Positions 1 to 6,296 are shown, counted from the stretch's first letter. The stretch: DNA of 6,747 bases from Gemmobacter sp. (GCA_003509785.1 DOMY01000175.1:418-7164); one strand, 5' to 3'. Notes: a model not told the origin generated them from the letters alone. A program made the numbers and translations.

Positions 1-68
1 TCCGCCAGCCGCCCCTCCGCCTGGGCGAGCAAAGCCCCCGCCTCTTCAATCTGTTCAACCTGCCCCAT
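1..68 (-). CDS. 5' fragment of an unidentified protein
   Basis: An open frame starts with ATG at 68 and runs off the left edge, giving 22 residues (MGQVEQIEEAGALLAQAEGR then LA). The residues are rich in Glu, Ala, Leu and Gln with a heptad-like spacing, so a coiled-coil or helical start is plausible. The frame has no stop within the window. No strong Shine-Dalgarno sequence is visible; the nearest purine-rich stretch upstream is CTGGG. It lies downstream of clpA in the same direction but beyond a strong terminator, so it is probably transcribed on its own or by readthrough. I do not recognise the family. Too little is visible to assign a function, and the start could lie elsewhere. Confidence 0.4.
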   Translation of the reverse strand, partial: MGQVEQIEEAGALLAQAEGRLA

Positions 69-104
69 CGGCCCAGTATGCCGCCGCCGTGCGCTCCGCG
101 CATG

Positions 105-134
105 AAAAAAGGCCCGGGCGTCTCCGCCCGGACC
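105..134 (-). terminator. Rho-independent terminator of clpS-clpA
   Basis: Read on the minus strand, a 10-bp stem (GGTCCGGGCG with CGCCCGGGCC, including one T-G wobble) closes a GAGA tetraloop and is followed directly by six Ts. It begins 26 nt after the clpA stop codon. This is a textbook intrinsic terminator and ends the clpS-clpA transcript before the small gene at the left edge. Confidence 0.9.
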
Positions 135-160
135 TCCCATTCGTCGTCGATCAGGCCCGA

Positions 161-2464
161 TCAGGCCGTCTCTTCTTCCTCCGACTTCACCGCCACGCCG
201 CCGGCGCTCTTGATGTCGAAGTCGATCTTGCCGTCCTTCAGCTGGACCTTGACGTGCCCGCCGCGCGTCAGACGCCCGAACAGGATGTCGTCGGCCAGCG
301 GCTTCTTGATCGAGTCCTGGATGACCCGCGCCAGCGGACGCGCGTCGTACAGTTCGTCGAAGCCGTTCTTGGCCAGCCAGTCGGCCGCCTCGTCGGTCAG
401 TTCGATGGTGATGTTCCGGTCCGCCAGCTGGGCTTCCAGCTGAAGGATGAACTTGGTCACCACCGAGCGGATCGTGTCGGCCTGCAGCGGCTTGAAGGCC
501 ACGATGGCGTCCAGGCGGTTCCTGAACTCCGGCGCGAACAGACGCTGGATGGCCTTGTCGTCCTCGCCCTCGACCTTGCCCCGGCCGAAGCCGATGGAGG
601 CGCGGGCGTTGTCGGCGGCCCCGGCGTTGGTGGTCATGATCAGGATGACGTTCCTGAAATCGACCTTCTTGCCGACCGCATCGGTCAGCATGCCGTTGTC
701 CATCACCTGCAACAGGATGTTGTAGACATCCGGGTGCGCCTTCTCGATCTCGTCCAGCAGCACCACCGAATGCGGATGCTGATCGACGGCGTCGGTCAGC
801 AGACCGCCCTGGTCATGGCCGACATAACCGGGAGGCGCCCCGATCAGACGGCTGACCGTATGGCGCTCCATGTACTCCGACATGTCGAACCTCTGCATCT
901 CGATGCCCAGGGTCGAAGCCAGCTGTTTGGCCACCTCGGTCTTGCCGACGCCGGTCGGACCGCTGAACAGGAAGCTGCCGATCGGCTTGTTCGGGTCGCG
1001 CAGACCCGCCCGCGCCAGCTTCATCGCCGCCGAAACCTGTTCGATGGCCTGTTCCTGACCGAAGACGGCCCGTTTCAGATCGACCTCCAGTTCGCGCAGG
1101 CTTTCGGTGTCGGATTTGGACACCGACTTGGCCGGGATCCGGGCCATCTTGGCGATGACGGCCTCGATCTCCTTTTGACCGATGACCTTCTTGCGCTTGG
1201 ATTCGACCACCAGCATCTGCGACGCCCCGGCCTCATCGATCACGTCGATCGCCTTGTCCGGCAGCTTGCGGTCGGTCATGTAGCGGGCCGACAGATCCAC
1301 CGCGGTGCGGATGGCGCTGTCGGTGTAGCGGACCTTGTGGTGCTGCTCGTAATAGGTCTTCAGACCCTTCAGGATCTTCACCGTGTCCTCGACCGTCGGC
1401 TCGTTGACGTCGATCTTCTGGAAGCGACGCACCAGGGCGCGGTCCTTCTCGAAGTGCTGGCGATATTCCTTGTAGGTCGTCGACCCCATGCACCGCAGCG
1501 ACCCCGAGGCCAGGGCCGGCTTCAGCAGGTTGGAGGCGTCCATGGCCCCGCCCGAGGTCGCGCCCGCGCCGATCACCGTGTGGATCTCGTCGATGAAGAG
1601 CACGGCGTTGTCGTGGCTTTCCAGCTCCTTGACCACCTGCTTCAGCCGCTCCTCGAAGTCGCCGCGATAGCGAGTGCCGGCCAGCAGGGCGCCCATGTCC
1701 AGCGAATAGATGGTGGCGTCCTTCAGGACGTCAGGCACCTCGCCGTTGACGATCTTGCGGGCCAGGCCTTCGGCGATGGCGGTCTTGCCGACGCCGGGGT
1801 CGCCGACCAGCAGCGGGTTGTTCTTGGTGCGGCGGCACAGGATCTGGATCGAGCGTTCGACCTCGGCCTGGCGCCCGATCAGCGGATCGACCTTGCCCTG
1901 GCGCGACTTCTCGTTGAGGTCGACGCAATAGGCCTGCAGCGCCTCGCCGCCGGATTTGACGGCCGACTGGTCCTCCGCCTCTTCGGGTGAAGAGCCCTTG
2001 GCCGGGCGGGTCTCGCTGGCGCCCGCCTTCTTGGCGATGCCGTGAGCGATGAAGTTGACCGCGTCATACCGCGTCATGTCCTGCTCCTGCAGGAAATAGG
2101 CGGCGTGGCTCTCGCGCTCGGAGAAGATGGCGACCAGCACGTTTGCGCCGGACACTTCCTCGCGCCCGGACGACTGGACGTGAATCACGGCGCGCTGGAT
2201 CACGCGCTGGAAACCGGCGGTCGGCTTGGCTTCCTCCCCATCGGACGTGGCGAGGGCGGCGAGATCATTATCGACATAGAGCGTCAGCGCGGCCTTGAGC
2301 GCGGTCAGATCGACATTGCAGGCGCTCATGACCGCAGTCGCGTCGGGATCGTCGATCAGCGCGAGCAGCAGGTGCTCGAGCGTCGCATACTCGTGCCTGC
2401 GCGCATTGGCGTAGCCGACTGCGCGATGCAGGGTTTCTTCGAGAGGACGGGAAAATGAAGGCAT
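161..2464 (-). CDS. clpA: ATP-dependent Clp protease ATP-binding subunit ClpA
   Basis: ClpA is the cytoplasmic AAA+ unfoldase that delivers substrates to the ClpP peptidase. The 767-aa product has the full family layout: an N-terminal double Clp-N domain (about 1-145), then two AAA+ modules. D1 has Walker A GDPGVGKT at 221-228, Walker B VLFIDE at 288-293 and a YRG pore loop at 266-268. D2 has Walker A GPTGVGKT at 502-509, Walker B VVLLDE at 567-572, GYVG pore loop at 546-549, sensor-1 Asn613 and sensor-2 Arg709. The ClpP-docking loop IGF is at 624-626. The ATG at 2464 is chosen because MPSFS is the usual alphaproteobacterial ClpA start and an AGGAG box at 2472-2476 precedes it by 7 nt. The frame is open upstream, but that stretch overlaps clpS. 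The gene follows clpS by 13 bp. Codon use is GAC-biased for Asp, unlike the flanking genes. Confidence 0.97.
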   Translation of the reverse strand: MPSFSRPLEETLHRAVGYANARRHEYATLEHLLLALIDDPDATAVMSACNVDLTALKAALTLYVDNDLAALATSDGEEAKPTAGFQRVIQRAVIHVQSSGREEVSGANVLVAIFSERESHAAYFLQEQDMTRYDAVNFIAHGIAKKAGASETRPAKGSSPEEAEDQSAVKSGGEALQAYCVDLNEKSRQGKVDPLIGRQAEVERSIQILCRRTKNNPLLVGDPGVGKTAIAEGLARKIVNGEVPDVLKDATIYSLDMGALLAGTRYRGDFEERLKQVVKELESHDNAVLFIDEIHTVIGAGATSGGAMDASNLLKPALASGSLRCMGSTTYKEYRQHFEKDRALVRRFQKIDVNEPTVEDTVKILKGLKTYYEQHHKVRYTDSAIRTAVDLSARYMTDRKLPDKAIDVIDEAGASQMLVVESKRKKVIGQKEIEAVIAKMARIPAKSVSKSDTESLRELEVDLKRAVFGQEQAIEQVSAAMKLARAGLRDPNKPIGSFLFSGPTGVGKTEVAKQLASTLGIEMQRFDMSEYMERHTVSRLIGAPPGYVGHDQGGLLTDAVDQHPHSVVLLDEIEKAHPDVYNILLQVMDNGMLTDAVGKKVDFRNVILIMTTNAGAADNARASIGFGRGKVEGEDDKAIQRLFAPEFRNRLDAIVAFKPLQADTIRSVVTKFILQLEAQLADRNITIELTDEAADWLAKNGFDELYDARPLARVIQDSIKKPLADDILFGRLTRGGHVKVQLKDGKIDFDIKSAGGVAVKSEEEETA

Positions 2465-2471
2465 AGGGAGG

Positions 2472-2476
2472 CTCCT
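2472..2476 (-). promoter_or_regulatory. Ribosome binding site of clpA
   Basis: AGGAG on the minus strand lies 7 nt before the clpA ATG. It sits directly after the clpS stop codon (2478-2480). This fixes the clpA start at 2464 rather than at upstream codons inside clpS, and suggests coupled translation of the pair. Confidence 0.8.
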
Positions 2477-2477
2477 C

Positions 2478-2813
2478 TCAGTCCTTTTCCATCGTGCATT
2501 GCAGCGGGTGCTGATGCCGACGGGCAAAATCCATGACCTGGGCGACCTTGGTTTCCGCCACTTCGAAGGAAAACACGCCAACCACGGCCAGCCCCTTCTT
2601 GTGCACGGTAAGCATGATTTCGAACGCTTCGGCATGGGTCATGCCGAAAAAACGTTCCAGAATATGCACCACGAATTCCATCGGGGTGTAGTCGTCGTTC
2701 AGCAGCATCACCTTGTACATCGGCGGGCGCTGGGTCTTGCTGCGCGTCTTGGTCAGAATAGACGCATCCGTGCCGTTGCCTTTGCCCCCATTGCCATGGT
2801 CGCTGTCAGACAT
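2478..2813 (-). CDS. clpS: ATP-dependent Clp protease adaptor ClpS
   Basis: ClpS binds proteins with destabilising N-terminal residues (N-degrons) and hands them to ClpA for degradation by ClpP. The 111-aa product has a flexible, Gly/Asn/Ser-rich N-terminal tail (about 1-30), which the family uses to engage the ClpA pore. The folded core starts at PPMYKVMLLNDDYTPMEF. The N-degron pocket residues are present: Asn39, Asp40, Met45 (the gatekeeper equivalent to E. coli Met40) and His71 (equivalent to His66). The core ends in the conserved VAETKVAQVMDFARRHQHPL and CTMEKD. The ATG at 2813 gives a normal family length. A GTG at 2843 in the same frame would add ten residues, and neither start has a strong ribosome binding site. 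It is the first gene of the clpS-clpA operon and uses GAA and mixed GAT/GAC codons like the genes to its right. Confidence 0.95.
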   Translation of the reverse strand: MSDSDHGNGGKGNGTDASILTKTRSKTQRPPMYKVMLLNDDYTPMEFVVHILERFFGMTHAEAFEIMLTVHKKGLAVVGVFSFEVAETKVAQVMDFARRHQHPLQCTMEKD

Positions 2814-2886
2814 ATGGGCGGGACGAAAAGGCACGCGGTTCACTCCGGCAAGACAGGGTCGCGGAATCGCGCCCTTTGAATTCTAC

Positions 2887-2892
2887 ATTATA
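2887..2892 (-). promoter_or_regulatory. Candidate -10 box of the clpS-clpA promoter
   Basis: The minus strand carries a perfect TATAAT in otherwise GC-rich DNA, about 74 bp upstream of the clpS ATG. It predicts transcription starting near 2880 with a leader of about 65 nt. The matching -35 region (around 2909-2915, TTTTCC or CTTTTC depending on a 16 or 17 bp spacer) is a poor match to TTGACA, so the promoter may be activator-dependent or use a non-standard -35. I see no clear heat-shock sigma-factor or CIRCE element. Confidence 0.5.
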
Positions 2893-2964
2893 GCGCAAAG
2901 CCGCGCAGGGAAAAGGGGCGCGAATCTGCTTGCCGCAGTCTGGCCGCAGCGGCAGATTGCGCGG

Positions 2965-3666
2965 ATGACCCAGCTTTCCCTGATCGGCTTCGATGCCGAC
3001 GATACACTTTGGCAGAACGAGACCTTCTTCCGCCTGACCCAGTCGCGCGTCGAATCGCTGCTGGAAGGTCATGCCGATCCTGGGCATCTGCATGACCGGC
3101 TGCTGGCCGCCGAACGGCGCAACCTGGGCCATTACGGTTTCGGGGTGAAGGGGTTCGTGCTGTCGATGATCGAAACCGCCATCGAGGTGACCGAGGGGCG
3201 GGTGCCTGCGGCTGTGATCTCCGAGATCATGGCCGCCGGGCGCGAGATGCTGGAACATCCGATCGACCTTTTGCCCCACGCCCGTGAGGCCGTGGCATGG
3301 GCCGCGCAGAATCATCGTGTGGTGTTGATCACGAAGGGGGATCTGCTGGATCAGGAACGCAAGCTTGCACAATCGGGGCTGGGTGATCTGTTCCACGCCG
3401 TCGAAATCGTGTCGGACAAGCGGGCCGAAGTCTATCAGCGCCTGTTCGCCCGGCATGGTGTTGCGCCTGCACAGGCGATGATGATCGGCAATTCGTTGAA
3501 ATCCGATGTGCTGCCGGTGATCGAGACCGGGGGCTATGGCGTGCATGTTCCACATGCGCTGACCTGGGCGCTGGAACATGCCGAAGCGCCCCTGGGTCAT
3601 GCGCGGTTCTTTTCCATCACGGATCTGGCAGAGCTTCCCACCCTTATGGCCGGGTTGACCGCATGA
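2965..3666 (+). CDS. HAD-superfamily hydrolase
   Basis: The 233-aa product is a haloacid-dehalogenase-type phosphohydrolase, probably cytoplasmic since no signal peptide is seen. All four HAD motifs are visible. Motif I is DADDT at 10-14, with nucleophile Asp10 and acid/base Asp12. Motif II is Thr123 in LITKGD. Motif III is Lys152 in SDKRAEVY. Motif IV is GNSLKSD at 175-181, with Asp181 as a Mg ligand. Residues about 20-100 between motifs I and II fit a helical C1 cap, as in the dehalogenase/phosphoglycolate phosphatase/YjjG-like branch. The substrate cannot be read from the sequence. The ATG at 2965 is chosen because it lies ten residues before motif I. The frame stays open further upstream but would overlap clpS on the other strand. 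The Shine-Dalgarno is weak. The gene is divergent from clpS, with 151 bp between them. Confidence 0.88.
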   Translation: MTQLSLIGFDADDTLWQNETFFRLTQSRVESLLEGHADPGHLHDRLLAAERRNLGHYGFGVKGFVLSMIETAIEVTEGRVPAAVISEIMAAGREMLEHPIDLLPHAREAVAWAAQNHRVVLITKGDLLDQERKLAQSGLGDLFHAVEIVSDKRAEVYQRLFARHGVAPAQAMMIGNSLKSDVLPVIETGGYGVHVPHALTWALEHAEAPLGHARFFSITDLAELPTLMAGLTA

Positions 3667-3841
3667 TGTTGTGTATCAGTTCAATCGTCGCACCCGATAT
3701 TGCCGATGCAGCAAAATCACGGACTGAAACCCGTTGAAAAATGGGGGTTTTCGGGTGGCACACCCTATGGTAGCGTTTTCCTAACCGGCTCCGTCAGAGG
3801 GCCAGACCGAGGCAGATCATAACAAGGCAAGGGGAAGCGAC
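3667..3841 (+). other. Intergenic region with possible alternative hairpins
   Basis: This 175-bp gap separates the HAD gene from the carboxypeptidase gene and contains no credible ORF. An imperfect hairpin at 3729-3756 pairs ACCC and GAAAA with TTTTC and GGGT around a 7-nt G-rich loop, with a 3-nt bulge. Its right-hand GGGT can instead pair with CACCC in a small hairpin at 3753-3765. There is no T-run, so it is not a typical intrinsic terminator. A clear -35/-10 pair was not found, although TATGGT at 3766-3771 is a weak -10 candidate. Confidence 0.3.
3829..3835 (+). promoter_or_regulatory. Ribosome binding site deciding a GTG start
   Basis: AAGGGGA ends 6 nt before the GTG at 3842. It supports that non-ATG codon as the start of the carboxypeptidase. 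The next in-frame hydrophobic segment then forms a normal signal sequence at the N-terminus. Confidence 0.65.
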
Positions 3842-5395
3842 GTGTCATCGCATCTTCGGCAATGCGTCCGCAGTGTTCTTCTGCTTTTCACGCTGGTCGT
3901 GGTGGCAGCATGTTCCGTTCCGCAATCCTCAGGCGCGGCGCCCTATGCCGCATATGTGATGGATGCCAGGACGGGCGAAACCCTTTACAGCAACAACGCG
4001 GACACGCGGCTGCATCCAGCCTCGCTGACCAAGATGATGACGCTATATCTGGCCTTCCAAGCGATCGAGCGGGGTGAAATCAGCCTTGATTCGCTGGTGA
4101 AGATCTCGAAACACGCCGCCGCGCAGCCGCCATCGCGGCTGGGGCTGAAACCAGGCCAGAAGATCGCGCTGCGCCACCTGATCCGCGCGGCCGCCATCAA
4201 ATCTGCCAATGATGCCGCCACCGCCATCGGTGAAGCTGTCGGCGGATCAGAGGCCGAATTCGCCAAGAAGATGACCCGCACGGCCAAGGCCATCGGCATG
4301 AACAGCACAAGTTTTGCCAATGCCAATGGCCTGACGGCGAAGGGCCACCTGTCCACCGCGCATGACATGTCGATCCTCGGGCGGCGGCTGTTCTACGATT
4401 TCCCGCAATATTACAACATCTTCTCGCGCCGTGAAACCGATGCGGGGCTGGCCGATGTGGCCAATACCAACCGCCGTTTCCTGGATGCCTATAAGGGCGC
4501 TGACGGGATCAAGACCGGCTTCACCAATGCCGCCGGGTTCAACCTGACGGCTTCGGCGGAGCGGGGCGGCGTGCGGATTATCGCCACGGTCTTTGGCGGC
4601 ACCTCGACTGCGCAGCGCAATGCCAAGATGGCCGAATTGCTGGATCTGGGCTTTGCCTCGGCCAAGCCGGGCCGCAAGGCCGTTCCGCCGCCGCCGGTGA
4701 ACATTCCGGATGCGCCTCTGGTAGCCGAAGTTGCCAAACCCGAAATGGCCGCCAAGACACTGCGGGTCAGTGGATCCGTTGGCAAATCGCTGCGGCCCCG
4801 TCCGCGCCCCGGTGCAGCCCCGGTTGCGGAAGAGCCTCTGATGGTGGCAACCGCCCCCGCCTCGGCCAAGCCTGCCCGGCGCGCCGCCGATCCGCTGGCC
4901 GAAATGATTGCCGCCCAGGTGGCTGGCGCTGGCATGGCCGATGGTATCGATTCGGCGCTGGCCGAAGCTGCCGTTGCGCCGCGTCTGGATGACGGCAGTG
5001 TGATGTCGCTGGCCGCTGTCGCCGCCCCGGCGCCACAGACGGTGGAAACCCATGTGCCGACGGTGATCCATACCGCTTCGCCCCCGGGCGGTGTTCAGAC
5101 CGTGGCGCGCGCCGCAGTGCCGACCGAACCCGAAGTGGTCACCCGCATCTCGACGGCAGGCGGGCGGCATTGGGGCGTGAATATCGGCCGCTTCTCCAGC
5201 CGGGCCACGGCCGAACGTGCCCTGATGCAGACCATGCTGACCGAAAGTGCCACGCTGAACGAAAGCCTGCGCAAGATCGTGAAAACCACGCGCGGATTTG
5301 ATGCGCTGTTCATGGGGCTGAACCAGAAACAGGCCGAGCTTGCCTGTCTGCGGCTGCAGGCCCGTGGCACGCAGTGCTTTGCCATCGGGCCCTGA
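3842..5395 (+). CDS. D-alanyl-D-alanine carboxypeptidase (S11) with SPOR domain
   Basis: This 517-aa exported protein belongs to the PBP5/6-like S11 serine peptidases, which remove the terminal D-Ala from peptidoglycan pentapeptides. A signal sequence (hydrophobic core about 12-23) ends in a lipobox, V21-A22-A23-C24, so it may be a lipoprotein with Ser at +2. The peptidase domain spans about 32-270 and has all three active-site motifs: S61-L-T-K64, S121-A-N123 and K224-T-G226. Residues about 275-436 form a long Ala/Pro-rich low-complexity linker. The last 75 or so residues (about 443-515) form a SPOR-like domain with GVNIGRFSS at the start, a QAELACLRL helix near the end, and Cys502 and Cys512, which could form a disulfide. 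SPOR domains bind peptidoglycan stripped of stem peptides at division sites, so septal targeting is inferred. The start is GTG with a good Shine-Dalgarno. It is monocistronic or loosely linked to the HAD gene. Confidence 0.93.
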   Translation: MSSHLRQCVRSVLLLFTLVVVAACSVPQSSGAAPYAAYVMDARTGETLYSNNADTRLHPASLTKMMTLYLAFQAIERGEISLDSLVKISKHAAAQPPSRLGLKPGQKIALRHLIRAAAIKSANDAATAIGEAVGGSEAEFAKKMTRTAKAIGMNSTSFANANGLTAKGHLSTAHDMSILGRRLFYDFPQYYNIFSRRETDAGLADVANTNRRFLDAYKGADGIKTGFTNAAGFNLTASAERGGVRIIATVFGGTSTAQRNAKMAELLDLGFASAKPGRKAVPPPPVNIPDAPLVAEVAKPEMAAKTLRVSGSVGKSLRPRPRPGAAPVAEEPLMVATAPASAKPARRAADPLAEMIAAQVAGAGMADGIDSALAEAAVAPRLDDGSVMSLAAVAAPAPQTVETHVPTVIHTASPPGGVQTVARAAVPTEPEVVTRISTAGGRHWGVNIGRFSSRATAERALMQTMLTESATLNESLRKIVKTTRGFDALFMGLNQKQAELACLRLQARGTQCFAIGP

Positions 5396-5426
5396 TCTTC
5401 ATCTTCTGCCATCCTTGATCCGGCCA

Positions 5427-5461
5427 GCCACTGCCGGGGGCATCGAGCCCCCGGCAGTGGC
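5427..5461 (+). terminator. Strong hairpin downstream of the carboxypeptidase gene
   Basis: A perfect 15-bp GC-rich inverted repeat (5427-5441 with 5447-5461) closes a 5-nt loop, ATCGA. It begins 31 bp after the stop codon. The downstream tail on the plus strand is only ATTTCC, so it is a weak match to a classical intrinsic terminator but very stable. It probably ends or protects the carboxypeptidase mRNA. Being palindromic, it could also stop readthrough from the facing esterase gene. Confidence 0.7.
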
Positions 5462-5569
5462 ATTTCCATGGCCTGCTGCGCTGGCCATGCGGCCCCTGGC
5501 GGCGCTTGGGCGGCTGCGGTGTCAGTGAGTATTTGTGAAGCAGCAAGATACAGGCGGCAGGCGGGGGGC
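5462..5569. other. Convergent intergenic spacer
   Basis: This stretch between the two hairpins contains no credible gene. It holds a 7-bp inverted repeat (CATGGCC at 5467-5473 and GGCCATG at 5483-5489). It also has an AT-richer motif beginning GTGAGTATTTG at 5525 that resembles a phrase I associate with intergenic DNA in Rhodobacterales. No function can be assigned. Confidence 0.4.
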
Positions 5570-5612
5570 AAAACGGCGCGCCAACCGCGGGCTGCTGAAC
5601 GGTTGGGCGCGC
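5570..5612 (-). terminator. Rho-independent terminator of the esterase gene
   Basis: On the minus strand, a 12-bp GC-rich stem (arms 5600-5612 and 5576-5587, with one bulged base) encloses a 12-nt loop. Two nucleotides after it comes a TTTT run (5570-5573). It starts 3 nt past the esterase stop codon, as expected for its intrinsic terminator. Confidence 0.75.
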
Positions 5613-5615
5613 GCT

Positions 5616-6296
5616 TCAGCTGCCTGCCCGGGCGAGCAGCGCCTGAACCTGCGGCCCGATCTGCGCCACGATGCGTTTCACGCCTTCGGCATTGGGGTGG
5701 ATACCATCGCCCTGCATCAGCGCGCGTGCCGCGCCGGGATCTTCGGCGCCGAGACCCGCCATGAAATTCGGTTCCAGCAGTGTATCGAAGCGGGTCGCCA
5801 GATCGGGAAAGATCGCATCGAATTCGGCCTTCCAGTCTGCCCCGAAATTGGCGGGGCCGGGCAGGCCGATCAGCAGAACCGGCAGGCCGCGTGCCTCGGC
5901 CTTGGTCAGGATCGCCTCCAGATTGCTGCGGGTGGTGGCGGGATCCAGCCCGCGCAGCAGATCATTGCCCCCCAGCGCCACGATCAGCGCATCGGTTTCC
6001 GGTGTCAGCGACCAGTCGAGCCGGGCCAGACCGCCCGCCGAAGTATCCCCCGAAACGCCCGCATTCACCACCAGCGCATCCGATCCCTGCGCGGCCAGCC
6101 AGCCCTGCAGCTGCGGCACGAAACCCTCGCCTTCGGGCAGGCCATAGCCTGCTGTCAGACTGTCCCCCAGTGCCACGATGGTCAGCGGTTCGGCTGAAGC
6201 GACGGAAAAGGATAACGCCAGCGTTATGAAGGCTTTGCCAAGCACGGCAGGCGCCCCATATCCGAGGGCAGAGAGAATGCGAGGGACATAGGGCAT
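5616..6296 (-). CDS. tesA: TesA-type arylesterase/acyl-CoA thioesterase (SGNH hydrolase)
   Basis: The product is a secreted SGNH/GDSL hydrolase of the TesA (thioesterase I/lysophospholipase L1/arylesterase) family, 226 aa from the ATG at 6296. The four consensus blocks are present: GDSL at 44-47 with nucleophile Ser46, Gly83 in NAGVSGDTSAGG, Asn111 in GGND, and Asp197/His200 in DGIHPN. A signal peptide ends at ASA before Glu36, so the enzyme is expected in the periplasm. The start is uncertain. The ATG gives a long 35-residue leader, whereas GTG at 6245 would give an 18-residue signal peptide (MLGK, then a hydrophobic core) that looks more typical. Neither has a strong Shine-Dalgarno. It is divergent from a YbbA-like ATPase gene, the same pairing as tesA-ybbA in E. 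coli. The natural substrate cannot be told from sequence. Confidence 0.92.
   Translation of the reverse strand: MPYVPRILSALGYGAPAVLGKAFITLALSFSVASAEPLTIVALGDSLTAGYGLPEGEGFVPQLQGWLAAQGSDALVVNAGVSGDTSAGGLARLDWSLTPETDALIVALGGNDLLRGLDPATTRSNLEAILTKAEARGLPVLLIGLPGPANFGADWKAEFDAIFPDLATRFDTLLEPNFMAGLGAEDPGAARALMQGDGIHPNAEGVKRIVAQIGPQVQALLARAGS
6281..6286 (+). promoter_or_regulatory. Ribosome binding site of the ABC ATPase gene
   Basis: GAGGGA lies 8 nt before the ATG at 6295 and supports that start. The site lies within the first codons of the facing tesA frame if tesA starts at 6296. Confidence 0.6.

Noticed and set aside
89..1990. 633-codon open frame on the plus strand opposite clpA
   Set aside because: It is the antisense shadow of clpA, produced by its strong third-position GC bias. 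The translation is repetitive in His, Asp, Leu and Arg, shows no family motifs, and the minus strand encodes an unmistakable ClpA.
2465..2635. N-terminal extension of the clpA frame by 57 codons
   Set aside because: It would overlap the clpS coding sequence in another frame, encodes an Arg/Pro/Trp-rich stretch unlike ClpA, and ignores the good ribosome binding site at 2472-2476.
2814..2843. Ten-residue extension of ClpS from a GTG start
   Set aside because: The added residues do not match the family and there is no better Shine-Dalgarno. The ATG at 2813 gives a normal length, although the GTG cannot be fully excluded.
2806..3600. 264-codon minus-strand frame opposite the HAD gene
   Set aside because: It is an antisense shadow: the His/Gln/Arg-rich translation has no motifs, and the plus strand carries all four HAD motifs.
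4247..5170. 307-codon minus-strand frame inside the carboxypeptidase gene
   Set aside because: It is Gly/Arg/His-rich and antisense to the peptidase and linker region, with no recognisable domain.
5467..5489. 7-bp inverted repeat CATGGCC/GGCCATG as an operator
   Set aside because: It lies between two convergent genes and downstream of both, so an operator role is unlikely. A repeat this short is expected by chance in GC-rich DNA.
5535..6197. 220-codon plus-strand frame opposite tesA
   Set aside because: It overlaps the terminator and the full SGNH domain on the other strand, and its composition is that of an antisense shadow.
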